A DNA stretch of 57,099 bases from an uncultured Prevotella sp. (GTDB lineage Bacteria > Bacteroidota > Bacteroidia > Bacteroidales > Bacteroidaceae), in the NCBI GenBank assembly GCA_900545525.1, contig UQZX01000019.1, forward strand, positions 1-57,099. The letters run 5' to 3'. The translations under genes were made by a program, and so were the position numbers. Positions 47,898-56,115 of this stretch are shown in pieces. Position 1 is the stretch's first letter. Every line of letters starts with the position of its first letter. The notes beneath the pieces were generated by a model. That model made no database searches and was not told the origin of the DNA. It saw nothing but the letters and a program-made list of their open reading frames with translations.

Positions 47898-48668
47898 ATG
47901 AACTTAAAATTATTAAAAGTATTATTTGTTTTTGGCATTTTAATATGCTTTTCATGCAGTAACGATGACTACAGCGAACTTTTGGAAAGAAGTACTGACA
48001 ATGTAGGAAAAACAAAGAAATTTATCTTAAAAGCCGATTATGAGGGAAAAAGCTACGATGTACCATGTCTGCTATTGACAGATAAAGACTCCATAGTATT
48101 TTTGGATGAAGAGTTTAAAGAACTCTTCTATAATAAAATTGCTAAAACGCCCAATTTACTATGTAAAATAAAAGAAAATGGAAGGATTGAATACATGGGT
48201 TCAGACAACTTTAACCCAATTGAAGAAATAGATTCTAATGAAGATAAAAGTAACGGTTCGACGCATCGCGTTGCCCCATCTAAGCCAGACATTGAATCGA
48301 AAACTTTCTTACATTTTTGGGTTGACCACAAATTCAAACATGCTGCCGTCAGAGCTGAACTAACAAAAGACTTATCATCATGGAGATGTGGTGATTTAAG
48401 ACTTATAGGTTGGGATAATACCATATCATCGCTAATTATTACGAACAAAAATCCTTATATTGAACGTGATGTTCGTTTTATCGGATATGATGGATATAAC
48501 TATACTGGAGAAAAAATAGTTTATGATGTTGAAAAGAAAGATAATGTTATGACACTAAATATCAATGAAGGTCTTGTATGGATTACGACTCTTTCCGACA
48601 TACCTATGTCAGATGGGAACAACTGGAATGACAAATTATCTTCTATTGAATTTTTTATTAAACATTAA
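47898..48668 (+). CDS. AT-rich hypothetical lipoprotein
   Basis: 256 residues; no family recognised. Lipoprotein signal VFGILICFSC at the N terminus. The rest is soluble, rich in Lys, Asp and Asn, with alternating beta-type patterns (RVAPSKPDIESKTFLHF, DVRFIGYDGYNYTG). Base composition is far more AT-rich than glyS upstream or the MATE gene downstream, which suggests transfer. It sits between the fusion-type FKBP gene and the FKBP 3' remnant, so it may have entered with the new FKBP 3' half. Confidence 0.75.
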   Translation: MNLKLLKVLFVFGILICFSCSNDDYSELLERSTDNVGKTKKFILKADYEGKSYDVPCLLLTDKDSIVFLDEEFKELFYNKIAKTPNLLCKIKENGRIEYMGSDNFNPIEEIDSNEDKSNGSTHRVAPSKPDIESKTFLHFWVDHKFKHAAVRAELTKDLSSWRCGDLRLIGWDNTISSLIITNKNPYIERDVRFIGYDGYNYTGEKIVYDVEKKDNVMTLNINEGLVWITTLSDIPMSDGNNWNDKLSSIEFFIKH

Positions 48669-48682
48669 TATCTCAATAAGCT

Positions 48683-48766
48683 AATACTGATTTTTTACAT
48701 CACACTTCCCGGATATTACCACTCGGCACGCCAACCACACCATGGAGGACACGAAAGGGTGCGTAG
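48683..48766 (+). pseudogene. remnant of an FKBP gene 3' end
   Basis: Translation gives LILIFYITLPGYY, matching STLIYDIYLSGYY of the FKBP gene above at 7 of 13 positions. A 1-nt deletion follows, and then GTPTTPWRTRKGA before a stop, matching GTPTTQWKAKKG. Nucleotides GGATATTACC and GGCACGCC are identical in both. It has no start and is frameshifted. It probably is the displaced original end of the gene at 47106. Confidence 0.7.
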
Positions 48767-48800
48767 ATAGAGGAGTAAACATAAAATCCGGACTTCTTAT

Positions 48801-48842
48801 ACGGTCATGGCGCAGATACCTGCCATGACCGTTTCTTTTTTA
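48801..48842 (+). terminator. rho-independent-type terminator
   Basis: An 11-bp perfect stem (ACGGTCATGGC against GCCATGACCGT) with a 10-nt loop, followed by a T-rich run TTTCTTTTTT. It comes 35 nt after the FKBP remnant and would have ended the glyS-FKBP transcript before the AT-rich insert. Confidence 0.85.
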
Positions 48843-48958
48843 TTACATACAATGAAACAAATTATTTTATCGCACCTCACATCTTGACTTATATCAACTT
48901 TAAATACTAAAAACGTAAAAATACAGACAAAGAACGTCACTGTGTGCGCAAACAGTCG

Positions 48959-48967
48959 TATATTTGC
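48959..48967 (+). promoter_or_regulatory. promoter of candidate small RNA
   Basis: TATATTTGC fits the -7 consensus. The next long gene starts over 350 nt away, and a terminator comes first. Confidence 0.5.
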
Positions 48968-48974
48968 AGTGTCA

Positions 48975-49277
48975 AAAGTTAAAACATAGGTATTAGAACT
49001 CATGGTATTAGTTTTAAGGCTGACTGAAAAGATTGACAATAAAGGATAACATCATGCCGCGAGGCATCAACAAAAGCAAATCATAGGGTTAAGTTTCAGG
49101 TAGAAAGAGAAATCAGGACAACATGGAAGAACCTGTTTGCCGTAAAACCGGCAACAGGATCAAGGGAGACGGGGACACGCTGACAACAGTGCCCCGGATT
49201 ATCCAAGGAAAATATTTTAAAGTTAAGTTGATAGACAACAGGCGGCGTTCAGATAAGAATGAACCGCCTGTTTTTTG
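48975..49277 (+). ncRNA. candidate structured small RNA (about 300 nt)
   Basis: This stretch lies between a -7 box (48959) and a terminator (49238-49277), with hairpins such as CCTGTTTGCCG/CCGGCAACAGG near 49131-49158 and GGGGACAC/GTGCCCC near 49171-49196. It also contains a 10-codon frame at 49054 with an AAAGGA ribosome site (MPRGINKSKS) and a frame of about 58 codons at 49123 that reads through the terminator. I do not recognise 6S, tmRNA, RNase P or SRP RNA. It may be a regulatory RNA or a leader of the MATE gene. Confidence 0.4.
49238..49277 (+). terminator. terminator upstream of the MATE gene
   Basis: Stem ACAGGCGG (49238-49245) against CCGCCTGT (49264-49271), then a run of six T. It lies 47 nt before the MATE start, so it either ends the small RNA or attenuates MATE expression. 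Confidence 0.75.
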
Positions 49278-49323
49278 TGTCATCTGCCTTGGTTATTAAT
49301 CATAAAAGCATTAATTTCGCAGC

Positions 49324-50751
49324 ATGTTTTCAAGCAAGAAGGACAACGCACTGCTTGCGATGATACGCACGGGACAGGATATGACAGGCAGACAGAAGCT
49401 CAGCCTGATTGTACAACTCAGCATTCCGTCTATCCTCGCACAGCTTTCATCCACACTGATGTTCTACATCGACGCCTCCATGGTGGGGTCGCTGGGCGCC
49501 AGGGCATCCGCCTCGATAGGTCTGGTAGAGTCTACCACGTGGCTGTTCGGCGGTCTTACATCCGCCGCTGCCATGGGGTTCTCCGTCCAGGCGGCACACT
49601 TCATCGGCGCCAACGACTTTGTAAAGGCACGTCAGGTATTCCGTCAGGGACTGATGGCAACGGCGGCATTCACCATGATACTTACCACGATATGCCTTCT
49701 CATTGCCCGTCCGCTGCCGCTGTGGCTCGGCGGCGGAGACGACATAGCAGGCGAGGCATCACTCTATTTTGCCGTGTATGCGGCATCGCTGCCCGTATAT
49801 CAGATAGGCATGCTTGCCTCAAGCATGCTCAAGTGTTCGGGCAACATGCGCGTGCCGAGCATCATGAGCATAATGATGTGCGTGTTCGACGTAGTCTTCA
49901 ACTTCTTCCTTATCTTCCCGTCACGCACCGTCGACATCGGCGGAACTGTCATAGGAGTGCCCGGGGCGGGATTAGGAGTGGTCGGAGCCGCCCTCGGCAC
50001 GGTGTCGGCATACCTGATAACAGGCATCATCCTTATATGGTTTGCCGTGTACAAGTCGCCCGAACTGTCTCTGAAACGCGAGAAATGGGTGTTCGCACCG
50101 TCGTGGGGCTACCTGCGGAACGCGGCAAAGATAAGCCTGCCCATGGCTGCACAGTATGTCATGATGAACGGTGCACAGATTGTAAGCACCATGATTGTCG
50201 CCCCGCTCGGCAACTTCGCAATAGCCGCACACACGTTTGCCATAACGGCGGAGAGCCTGTGCTACATGCCGGGATACGGCATCGGGGAGGCTGCGACGAC
50301 GCTTGTGGGACAGAGCATCGGGGCAGGACAGCGCGCCATGACACAGAGCTTTGCACGCATGACGATATTCATGGGCATGGCTGTGATGGCGGCAATGGGA
50401 GTGATAATGTATGTCTTCGCCCCCGAGATGATTGGCATAATGTCGCCCGTGGAGGAGATACGCACGCTCGGAGTTGGTGCCCTGCGCATCGAGGCATTTG
50501 CCGAACCGATGTTTGCAGCGGCAATCGTGGGCTACTGCATCTGCCTCGGAGCAGGCGACACGCTGATACCGGCGGGCATGAACCTTGCCAGCATGTGGCT
50601 GGTACGACTCACGCTGGCTGCCGCCCTTGCGCCCGAATACGGACTGCAGGGGGTATGGATGGCAATGGCAATAGAGCTTTCGTGCCGCGGGGCAATGTTC
50701 ATGTACCGCATATTCAGCAGGAGATGGCTTTATAAAACAAACATAAAATAG
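49324..50751 (+). CDS. MATE-family multidrug exporter
   Basis: 475 residues, 12 membrane helices. NorM/DinF-type features: LSIPSILAQLSSTLMFYIDASMVG in helix 1 to 2, a GFSVQAAHFIGAND loop, AVYAASLPVYQIGMLASSML, and in the second half ANSISLPM-like NAAKISLPMAAQYVMMNG. It exports cationic compounds in exchange for Na+ or H+; substrates are not predictable. Helix-rich but G+C-rich coding resumes here after the AT-rich segment. A TAATTTCGC sequence at 49312 just before the ATG could be a weak promoter, which would favour the later start at 49360. Confidence 0.92.
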   Translation: MFSSKKDNALLAMIRTGQDMTGRQKLSLIVQLSIPSILAQLSSTLMFYIDASMVGSLGARASASIGLVESTTWLFGGLTSAAAMGFSVQAAHFIGANDFVKARQVFRQGLMATAAFTMILTTICLLIARPLPLWLGGGDDIAGEASLYFAVYAASLPVYQIGMLASSMLKCSGNMRVPSIMSIMMCVFDVVFNFFLIFPSRTVDIGGTVIGVPGAGLGVVGAALGTVSAYLITGIILIWFAVYKSPELSLKREKWVFAPSWGYLRNAAKISLPMAAQYVMMNGAQIVSTMIVAPLGNFAIAAHTFAITAESLCYMPGYGIGEAATTLVGQSIGAGQRAMTQSFARMTIFMGMAVMAAMGVIMYVFAPEMIGIMSPVEEIRTLGVGALRIEAFAEPMFAAAIVGYCICLGAGDTLIPAGMNLASMWLVRLTLAAALAPEYGLQGVWMAMAIELSCRGAMFMYRIFSRRWLYKTNIK

Positions 50752-50793
50752 AACGGCACGCCATCAGCGACAAAACATGATGGCTGCCGGAAG

Positions 50794-51612
50794 ATGCAAG
50801 AAAACATGCCGATAATAGAAATAACATCGCTGGAACATCCCGGAGCCGAGATATTCGGCACGCTCACCGAAGCACAGTTGCGCAACCGGATAGAACCTGA
50901 AAAGGGGATATTCATAGCTGAAAGCCCCAAGGTAATAAATGTCGCGCTCGATGCGGGATATTGTCCCGTATCGCTTTTATGCGAGCGCAAGCACATAACG
51001 GGCGATGCCGCAGACATCATAAGGCGATGCGGCGACATTCCGGTATATACTGGAAGCAGGGAACTGCTGCGCTCACTGACGGGATACACGCTGACAAGAG
51101 GAGTGCTATGTGCCATGAAACGCCCCGTGCCGGGCAGTGTGGAAGACATTTGCAGGAACGCCCGCCGCATAGTAGTGATTGACGGTGTGACCGACACTAC
51201 AAACATCGGGGCAATCTTCCGGTCGGCTGCCGCCTTGGGCATAGATGCCGTACTGCTCACTACCACATCGTGTGACCCGCTGAACAGGCGCGCCATACGC
51301 GTCTCCATGGGTTCCGTCTTCCTTGTTCCGTGGACATGGCTCGACAAGCCTCTACCCTACCTCAACGACCTCGGTTTCACTACTGCCGCCATGGCTCTGA
51401 CCGACGACTCCATACCCCTCGACAGTCCGCAGCTCGCTGCCGAGCCGCGTCTGGCAATAATAATGGGCACCGAGGGCGACGGACTTCCTCACGAAACAAT
51501 CTCCCAAGCAAATCATGTTGTCCGCATACCCATGTCTCACAACGTCGACTCACTGAACGTTGCAGCTGCCGCCGCAGTGGTTTTCTGGCAGCTCCGCATA
51601 AAATCCGAGTAG
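50794..51612 (+). CDS. TrmH/SpoU-family RNA 2'-O-methyltransferase
   Basis: 272 residues. An N-terminal substrate-binding part includes GIFIAESPKVINVALDAG. The SPOUT domain (about 120-270) carries the three motifs: IDGVTDTTNIGAIFRSAAALG (split), IIMGTEGDGLP, and IPMSHNVDSLNVAAAAAVV. The trefoil knot binds SAM and methylates a ribose in tRNA or rRNA. The exact target is not readable. It follows the MATE gene by 42 nt and ends before a strong terminator. Confidence 0.92.
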   Translation: MQENMPIIEITSLEHPGAEIFGTLTEAQLRNRIEPEKGIFIAESPKVINVALDAGYCPVSLLCERKHITGDAADIIRRCGDIPVYTGSRELLRSLTGYTLTRGVLCAMKRPVPGSVEDICRNARRIVVIDGVTDTTNIGAIFRSAAALGIDAVLLTTTSCDPLNRRAIRVSMGSVFLVPWTWLDKPLPYLNDLGFTTAAMALTDDSIPLDSPQLAAEPRLAIIMGTEGDGLPHETISQANHVVRIPMSHNVDSLNVAAAAAVVFWQLRIKSE

Positions 51613-51693
51613 CCCGCCGGCATCAGGAAACACTTCCACTGACATCATGAAACACTCCCGTTGACCGTCCATCACAGGAACATACACATACGC

Positions 51694-51733
51694 AAATGGC
51701 GTGCAACATCATCTGTTGCACGCCATTTCTTAT
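51694..51733 (+). terminator. strong terminator after the methyltransferase gene
   Basis: A perfect 14-bp stem (51694-51707 against 51715-51728, AAATGGCGTGCAAC and its complement) with a 7-nt loop, followed by CTTATATTC. The poly-T tail is short. Confidence 0.8.
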
Positions 51734-52021
51734 ATTCAAACATTTCTGTCCGGCTGATATTACTTCACCTCCTCGAATCTAACATATGCTGATAATCATC
51801 GATTTATGAAAGTCTTGGTACAAATATGGAACACCATAAGCATCTTGGATGTTGTCCCTCAATAACTATCGATAAGCATCCGTGCGATGCCCTTCCTATT
51901 CTTCTTTGTTCTTTTCTCTGTATTTCTTTCTTTTGTTGGTGTAAAGGTACAAAGATTTCTGCAACTATACAAATTAATTTAGTACTTTGAGGCTAAACTA
52001 ACAGTCCAAATGTGGAAACAA
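51734..52021. other. junction into the AT-rich accessory end
   Basis: About 290 nt without a supported gene. Base composition drops to AT-rich here. The minus strand carries a short frame with DNIQDAYGVPYLYQDFHK, which could be a decayed gene end but has no family match that I can name. No tRNA or integrase marks the edge. Confidence 0.45.
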
Positions 52022-53461
52022 CTATCTTTTACTTGCAGTAGGTCTTTCTCTTGCATCTACAAAAATTATTTCGTATTGTGATAAATCATTCTTATCCCTT
52101 TTTGCTTCAATGTCTCTCAACTTTTTCAGTTGTGAAATCTTGTTCTTTTTACTATCAACAATCACAACCACATAAATCCCATATGTTCCATGTTGTGAGT
52201 TCATGTAATCTGGCAACTGAGTGACATATCCATGCAGCAAATCGTTGTTGTTTGAGAGTTTTGTCTCTATTATAACACGAGAGTTAGAACCTTGTGAAAA
52301 CTTAAAGTCCAACTTACCAACACCAGTATCAGCTTCGGGGCTAATGTCTATATCTGCTCCCTTTGCTTTTATATATGCTTCTGATATTACAAACAATAAT
52401 TCTTGTGCATAATCCTCAGACTTTGCAATTTTGCTCTTCTCATAGTACATTAGTTTGTAAGAGCGGTGATTCTCTACACATTCCTTAAAAAGCATACAAG
52501 CACTTCTAGTACTCTGAAGAACCTCTTCAGGGCTTAGCTTTTTGGTTGTACCTTGTTCTTCAAGGACTTTTGTAACAAGTTCTTCAATTCGAGCCTTGAA
52601 GTATAATTTCTTTTTGTCTTCTGAGAAATCGTATGGCACAGCACTTAAGCTTCTAAAATAAGAGATAGCCTCTTTGTATGCCTCGGGATTATTCAAAAGT
52701 GCATTCTTTAGAACATTCTTTCTGTCTGTACCTTCAAAGAATTGCTTCCACTCTCCGTGGACGGCTTTACAAACTCTTCCGACTAAGCCCTTATTATAAT
52801 CACATACATCCGAAATCTCATCATATGATGTAGCCATCGGCAAGTCTGCCAACAATGTGGTTGGGAAGAAATGCATTGGTTCGTCCTCATAAAATGGTAC
52901 AGTGTAGGTAACATCTTCAAATTTAAATTCACGAGTTGCAATGTTTAAGTCTGCTGCAACTCTTTGTGTGTATGAAAGAATTTGATGGCGTAGAATAGAC
53001 ACTGCCATATCACTTATTCTATCAGCGCCCACATTCTTTTCAAACAAATGCATAAATAGAAAAAGTTCAGGATCTCTCATGCCTGCCTTAATCACTTTAA
53101 CAGTGGTTTTTGCAATCTGCTTAGTTGTCTTTCCATTCATGCCTTTACCTGGCCTTCCACTTACGGAGTATCCCAAACCTACATTAGGTATTTCAGGGAA
53201 CTGCATATTTTCTACAATGAGAGGGAAGAATGTATCATCTTCTTCTTTGCTGGGCATAGCATCCACTAAGTGAGCAAACCTGTCGAAATATTTCAAAAAT
53301 ACACTTTCATAAGAACCTATAAACTCCGGCACCTGTGTATTCTTCAAGCGCAGAGGATCGATATGCAGACGCATATCTCTACCAATGAAACCATCTAATA
53401 CCCCTTTTTCCTCAAATGCTGAATGAGGTACGCCAAAAAATTTACTATAGTACATAACCAT
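52022..53461 (-). CDS. PD-(D/E)XK nuclease-like protein of an accessory operon
   Basis: 479 residues, soluble; no established family recognised. It starts YYSKFFGVPHSAFEEKGVLDGFIG, with DMRLHIDPLRLKN soon after. The middle is helical. Near residues 378-400, GKLDFKFSQG followed by RVIIETKLSNNND gives the D...ExK pattern of PD-(D/E)XK nucleases, and YGIYVVVIVDS and EIIFVDAR could be core strands. The start is 3 nt after the stop of the upstream DUF3883 gene, so both are co-translated. AT-rich relative to the 49-51.6 kb genes. Possible role: effector nuclease of a defence system or a restriction-type protein (inference). Confidence 0.7.
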   Translation of the reverse strand: MVMYYSKFFGVPHSAFEEKGVLDGFIGRDMRLHIDPLRLKNTQVPEFIGSYESVFLKYFDRFAHLVDAMPSKEEDDTFFPLIVENMQFPEIPNVGLGYSVSGRPGKGMNGKTTKQIAKTTVKVIKAGMRDPELFLFMHLFEKNVGADRISDMAVSILRHQILSYTQRVAADLNIATREFKFEDVTYTVPFYEDEPMHFFPTTLLADLPMATSYDEISDVCDYNKGLVGRVCKAVHGEWKQFFEGTDRKNVLKNALLNNPEAYKEAISYFRSLSAVPYDFSEDKKKLYFKARIEELVTKVLEEQGTTKKLSPEEVLQSTRSACMLFKECVENHRSYKLMYYEKSKIAKSEDYAQELLFVISEAYIKAKGADIDISPEADTGVGKLDFKFSQGSNSRVIIETKLSNNNDLLHGYVTQLPDYMNSQHGTYGIYVVVIVDSKKNKISQLKKLRDIEAKRDKNDLSQYEIIFVDARERPTASKR

Positions 53462-53464
53462 GTA

Positions 53465-55570
53465 TTAGGTAAAATAGGTTATTAATCTTTCTATTAATTC
53501 ATAAAAACTCAATGGATAAGCATCAAAAACATTTTGAGGTACTCTCACAGTATAAGATCCATTTAGACGAATCTCTCTATCGTCACCTTTAAATGCTTCG
53601 TCTGCACGTTTGCGCAAATCTTTTTCTAAGAAACCGATATTATCCAATACTTTGATAAAAGAATGTATCTCCGATAATTCTACGTAGTCGTTTTTTTCGG
53701 CTCTTTCACGATCAAAGTTATACATATTTAAACCTATCAAAGCATAACGATCAGGAATCTCAACTGCACGTTTAAACTGGGTTGAACTCATTTCTACAGA
53801 TTGATCATTTTCCCAACGGGATTTAACCTCTATGTGATAATCCTCAAATCCATCTTTTGAGAGAATGATATCTTGTCCCCCTTGCTGGTTGTCTACATGT
53901 ATTCCATATTTTTCAAGTGCTTCTGTTAGGTACGTCTGGATATGTGATTCCGCGTATTCACCTAGCATCTTGATATATGCTTCATGCTCAATGCTATTTA
54001 TCGTATCGTTCACTACAGAAAGAATAATATAAGCATCTTCACGCCCGGATACTTCAGCCATCTTCACCATCAGATCGGGATTCTTCCGCTTTAGCATCTT
54101 ATTTATGGCTTTTCTTTCTACATCAGTACCAAGATTGTATCTTATTGATTCACGTTGTTCGTAAATATCTTTGAATAATATACGCCATTGTTGTCCTTCA
54201 ATACATTCCCTCTCTGTTAAGTCTATAATATCAAGCAAAACAATGTCTTGATAGTTATCGGCACTTAACTTGGTCTGTATATCTTTAGCAACAGACATTG
54301 GAGTGTATTGATTCGTTTCTTCATTATATTTTTCGTAATAGGTCTCAAAACGAACGTCTACACATTTGCTTTTCAAATCCTCATTCAATACTTGGAAATA
54401 TAAGTCAAACAATTCCTTGTTTACCTTATTATTCTTTTTTAAAGAATCTGGTGTATGCAATTCTCCGTTCATATTTGGGTAGACAGCATATTGAGTACAG
54501 AAATTTTTATAATCGTCACCTCTTGCATAATTAACAAACATAACCAGATCGTCTATATGCTCACTAACCCAGTTTACATCGTTGTGTTGTATTTTCATCA
54601 TTTGGTTCTCAACCAATGACACAAAAATCTGTCTGTAAAGGTCAAAATTGGAAGTGTCGTCTTCCCATGCAGGTATGTGTTTCTCAGAATAATCTATGTT
54701 CTCAAAACGACAGATGATGGGCATAAGTTTATTACGCTTAGAGTCTCCGTTTATGGTTGTAAACGAAGAACATAACGCTATTAAACTTTTTTCAAACGTA
54801 CCATCATACGGTTTTTGCTCTTTTGCATTATTCCAACATTCATCTTCTTTTTTCTTAACTGAACTATTCAACTCTTCTCGCAGATGTGTTCTATTGTAAG
54901 GTGTCAGTTCAATTATGTCTGCATATTCCTCATCAACCATCTTTGTGCAAATATTAGGATCCAAAGCCTTAACTAATAGATACAGGTCCTTGACTATAGG
55001 TGTGGCGTTCCGTAGTTCGCTGCGCTTCATAAGTGTTCCCTCACGATTTGGAAGTAATGCGTATTTTTCAAAGAAATCGGAATGTCCAGCAGCAACAATC
55101 ATTTCGAGCATTTCATGTAGCTGGTCGCCTTGATGAACACTAATAAACTCTACTATAGACTCCAATGATAGATAATTATCGGATTTGAAGCAATTCCATT
55201 CTGCAATAATCCTTGACCACTGTAAAAGTTCATCTTTGCATGGTATTTTTGCTGTCTTTTCTGCGTAAGGGTATATGGTTGAAAGATAATCAATGTCTTC
55301 CTTTTCTGATATAAAGGATTCCAAGGATGGTTCTAAGACCAATGGATGTCCTTCATCAGACATTGAGTAGCGTTCGTCTTTTATCTGAATCATCTTCAGT
55401 TTAGAAAATTCAATCACCCATTTTTCCTTCAGTTCTTTGTAGTAAGCCTCTGTCGCAGCTTCACTATGGCCATTGTCTTTTATGTGCAAAGCAGCCATCT
55501 TTATTGTATTATTCCATGTACAGATATGTTGCTCCAGATATTTCCACAACACATTAGTCATTTCATCCAT
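53465..55570 (-). CDS. sacsin/NO VEIN-like protein with C-terminal DUF3883 nuclease-like domain, 5' truncated
   Basis: 701 residues from ATG 55570. The frame stays open into the IS3 end at about 55594. Two similar segments read as YALLPNREGTLMKRSEL and YAVYPNMNGELHTPDSL, the pattern seen in the body of large sacsin- and NOV-type ATPases. The C-terminal part (about 520-650) has a DUF3883-type domain with QQGGQDIILSKDG then EDYHIEVKSRW, giving D...ExK. In such proteins an N-terminal GHKL ATPase normally precedes this region, but here it is missing. The IS3 end lies where the gene should continue, so this is the 3' part of a much larger gene, perhaps still translated. No promoter is seen except possibly within the IS. 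Confidence 0.65.
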   Translation of the reverse strand: MDEMTNVLWKYLEQHICTWNNTIKMAALHIKDNGHSEAATEAYYKELKEKWVIEFSKLKMIQIKDERYSMSDEGHPLVLEPSLESFISEKEDIDYLSTIYPYAEKTAKIPCKDELLQWSRIIAEWNCFKSDNYLSLESIVEFISVHQGDQLHEMLEMIVAAGHSDFFEKYALLPNREGTLMKRSELRNATPIVKDLYLLVKALDPNICTKMVDEEYADIIELTPYNRTHLREELNSSVKKKEDECWNNAKEQKPYDGTFEKSLIALCSSFTTINGDSKRNKLMPIICRFENIDYSEKHIPAWEDDTSNFDLYRQIFVSLVENQMMKIQHNDVNWVSEHIDDLVMFVNYARGDDYKNFCTQYAVYPNMNGELHTPDSLKKNNKVNKELFDLYFQVLNEDLKSKCVDVRFETYYEKYNEETNQYTPMSVAKDIQTKLSADNYQDIVLLDIIDLTERECIEGQQWRILFKDIYEQRESIRYNLGTDVERKAINKMLKRKNPDLMVKMAEVSGREDAYIILSVVNDTINSIEHEAYIKMLGEYAESHIQTYLTEALEKYGIHVDNQQGGQDIILSKDGFEDYHIEVKSRWENDQSVEMSSTQFKRAVEIPDRYALIGLNMYNFDRERAEKNDYVELSEIHSFIKVLDNIGFLEKDLRKRADEAFKGDDREIRLNGSYTVRVPQNVFDAYPLSFYELIERLITYFT

Positions 55571-55642
55571 TATTTTCTTATTTGCAGAGTGACTTGAACT
55601 AGAAAAAGTTGTCACTTTTGATGCGCATAAATCAAAGAGTCA

Positions 55643-56083
55643 ATGAAACAGTCAACAAGTCGAATTAGAAAAGTTTTCCGTGACCCTGTCACAGGAGAGA
55701 AATCGTATGAATGGGCAGATAAGATTACTTGTCGCTATGACGAGATTGAAAAGGGTCCGATAATTCTATAGTTTTTAAAAGGCGAACACACAGCAGAAGA
55801 TATGGTAGAGAAATATCATATTTGTTCAGTGCAAACTCTTTATGCATGGGTTGGTAAGTTCTTAACTCAACAAGAATCTGTATCTTTGTCGGAACAAACC
55901 GATGAAGATATGGCCAATAAGAGTAAGGATGACCAAATTCGGGAGCTTAAAGCCCAGCTGAAGCAGGCCCGCAAGGAGGCAGAGTTTGAGAAACTTCGCG
56001 CTCATGCTTTCGACACGATGATAAATCTTGCCGAGGAAAAGTTCAATATTCCCATAAGAAAAAAATCTGGCACCAAACAGTAA
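55643..56083 (+). pseudogene. IS3 orfA (helix-turn-helix protein) with in-frame stop
   Basis: Starts MKQSTSRIRKVFRDPVTG and continues in one frame through FLKGEHTAEDMVEKYHICS (HTH region), a Glu/Lys-rich coiled coil and IRKKSGTKQ at its end. A TAG at 55769-55771 (codon 43) breaks it, so only the part from 55802 is freely open. The stop would prevent full-length orfA unless read through. Confidence 0.75.
56059..56065 (+). other. A7 slippery site for orfA/orfB frameshift
   Basis: Seven consecutive A just before the end of orfA. orfB is in the -1 frame relative to orfA and is open from this run onward (KKIWHQTVSLLREECPKSS), which is how IS3 elements make the fused transposase. Confidence 0.7.
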
Positions 56084-56115
56084 GTCTGCTCCGAGAGGAA
56101 TGCCCGAAGTCTTCT

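Noticed and set aside
48797..49039. 80-codon minus-strand open frame
   Set aside because: It covers the terminator hairpin at 48801-48832 and the small RNA promoter, and has no recognisable features beyond low-complexity hydrophobic residues.
49123..49299. 58-codon frame with a faint SymE-toxin-like VPRIIQGKYF segment
   Set aside because: The similarity is too short to support a toxin call, and the frame runs through a terminator hairpin.
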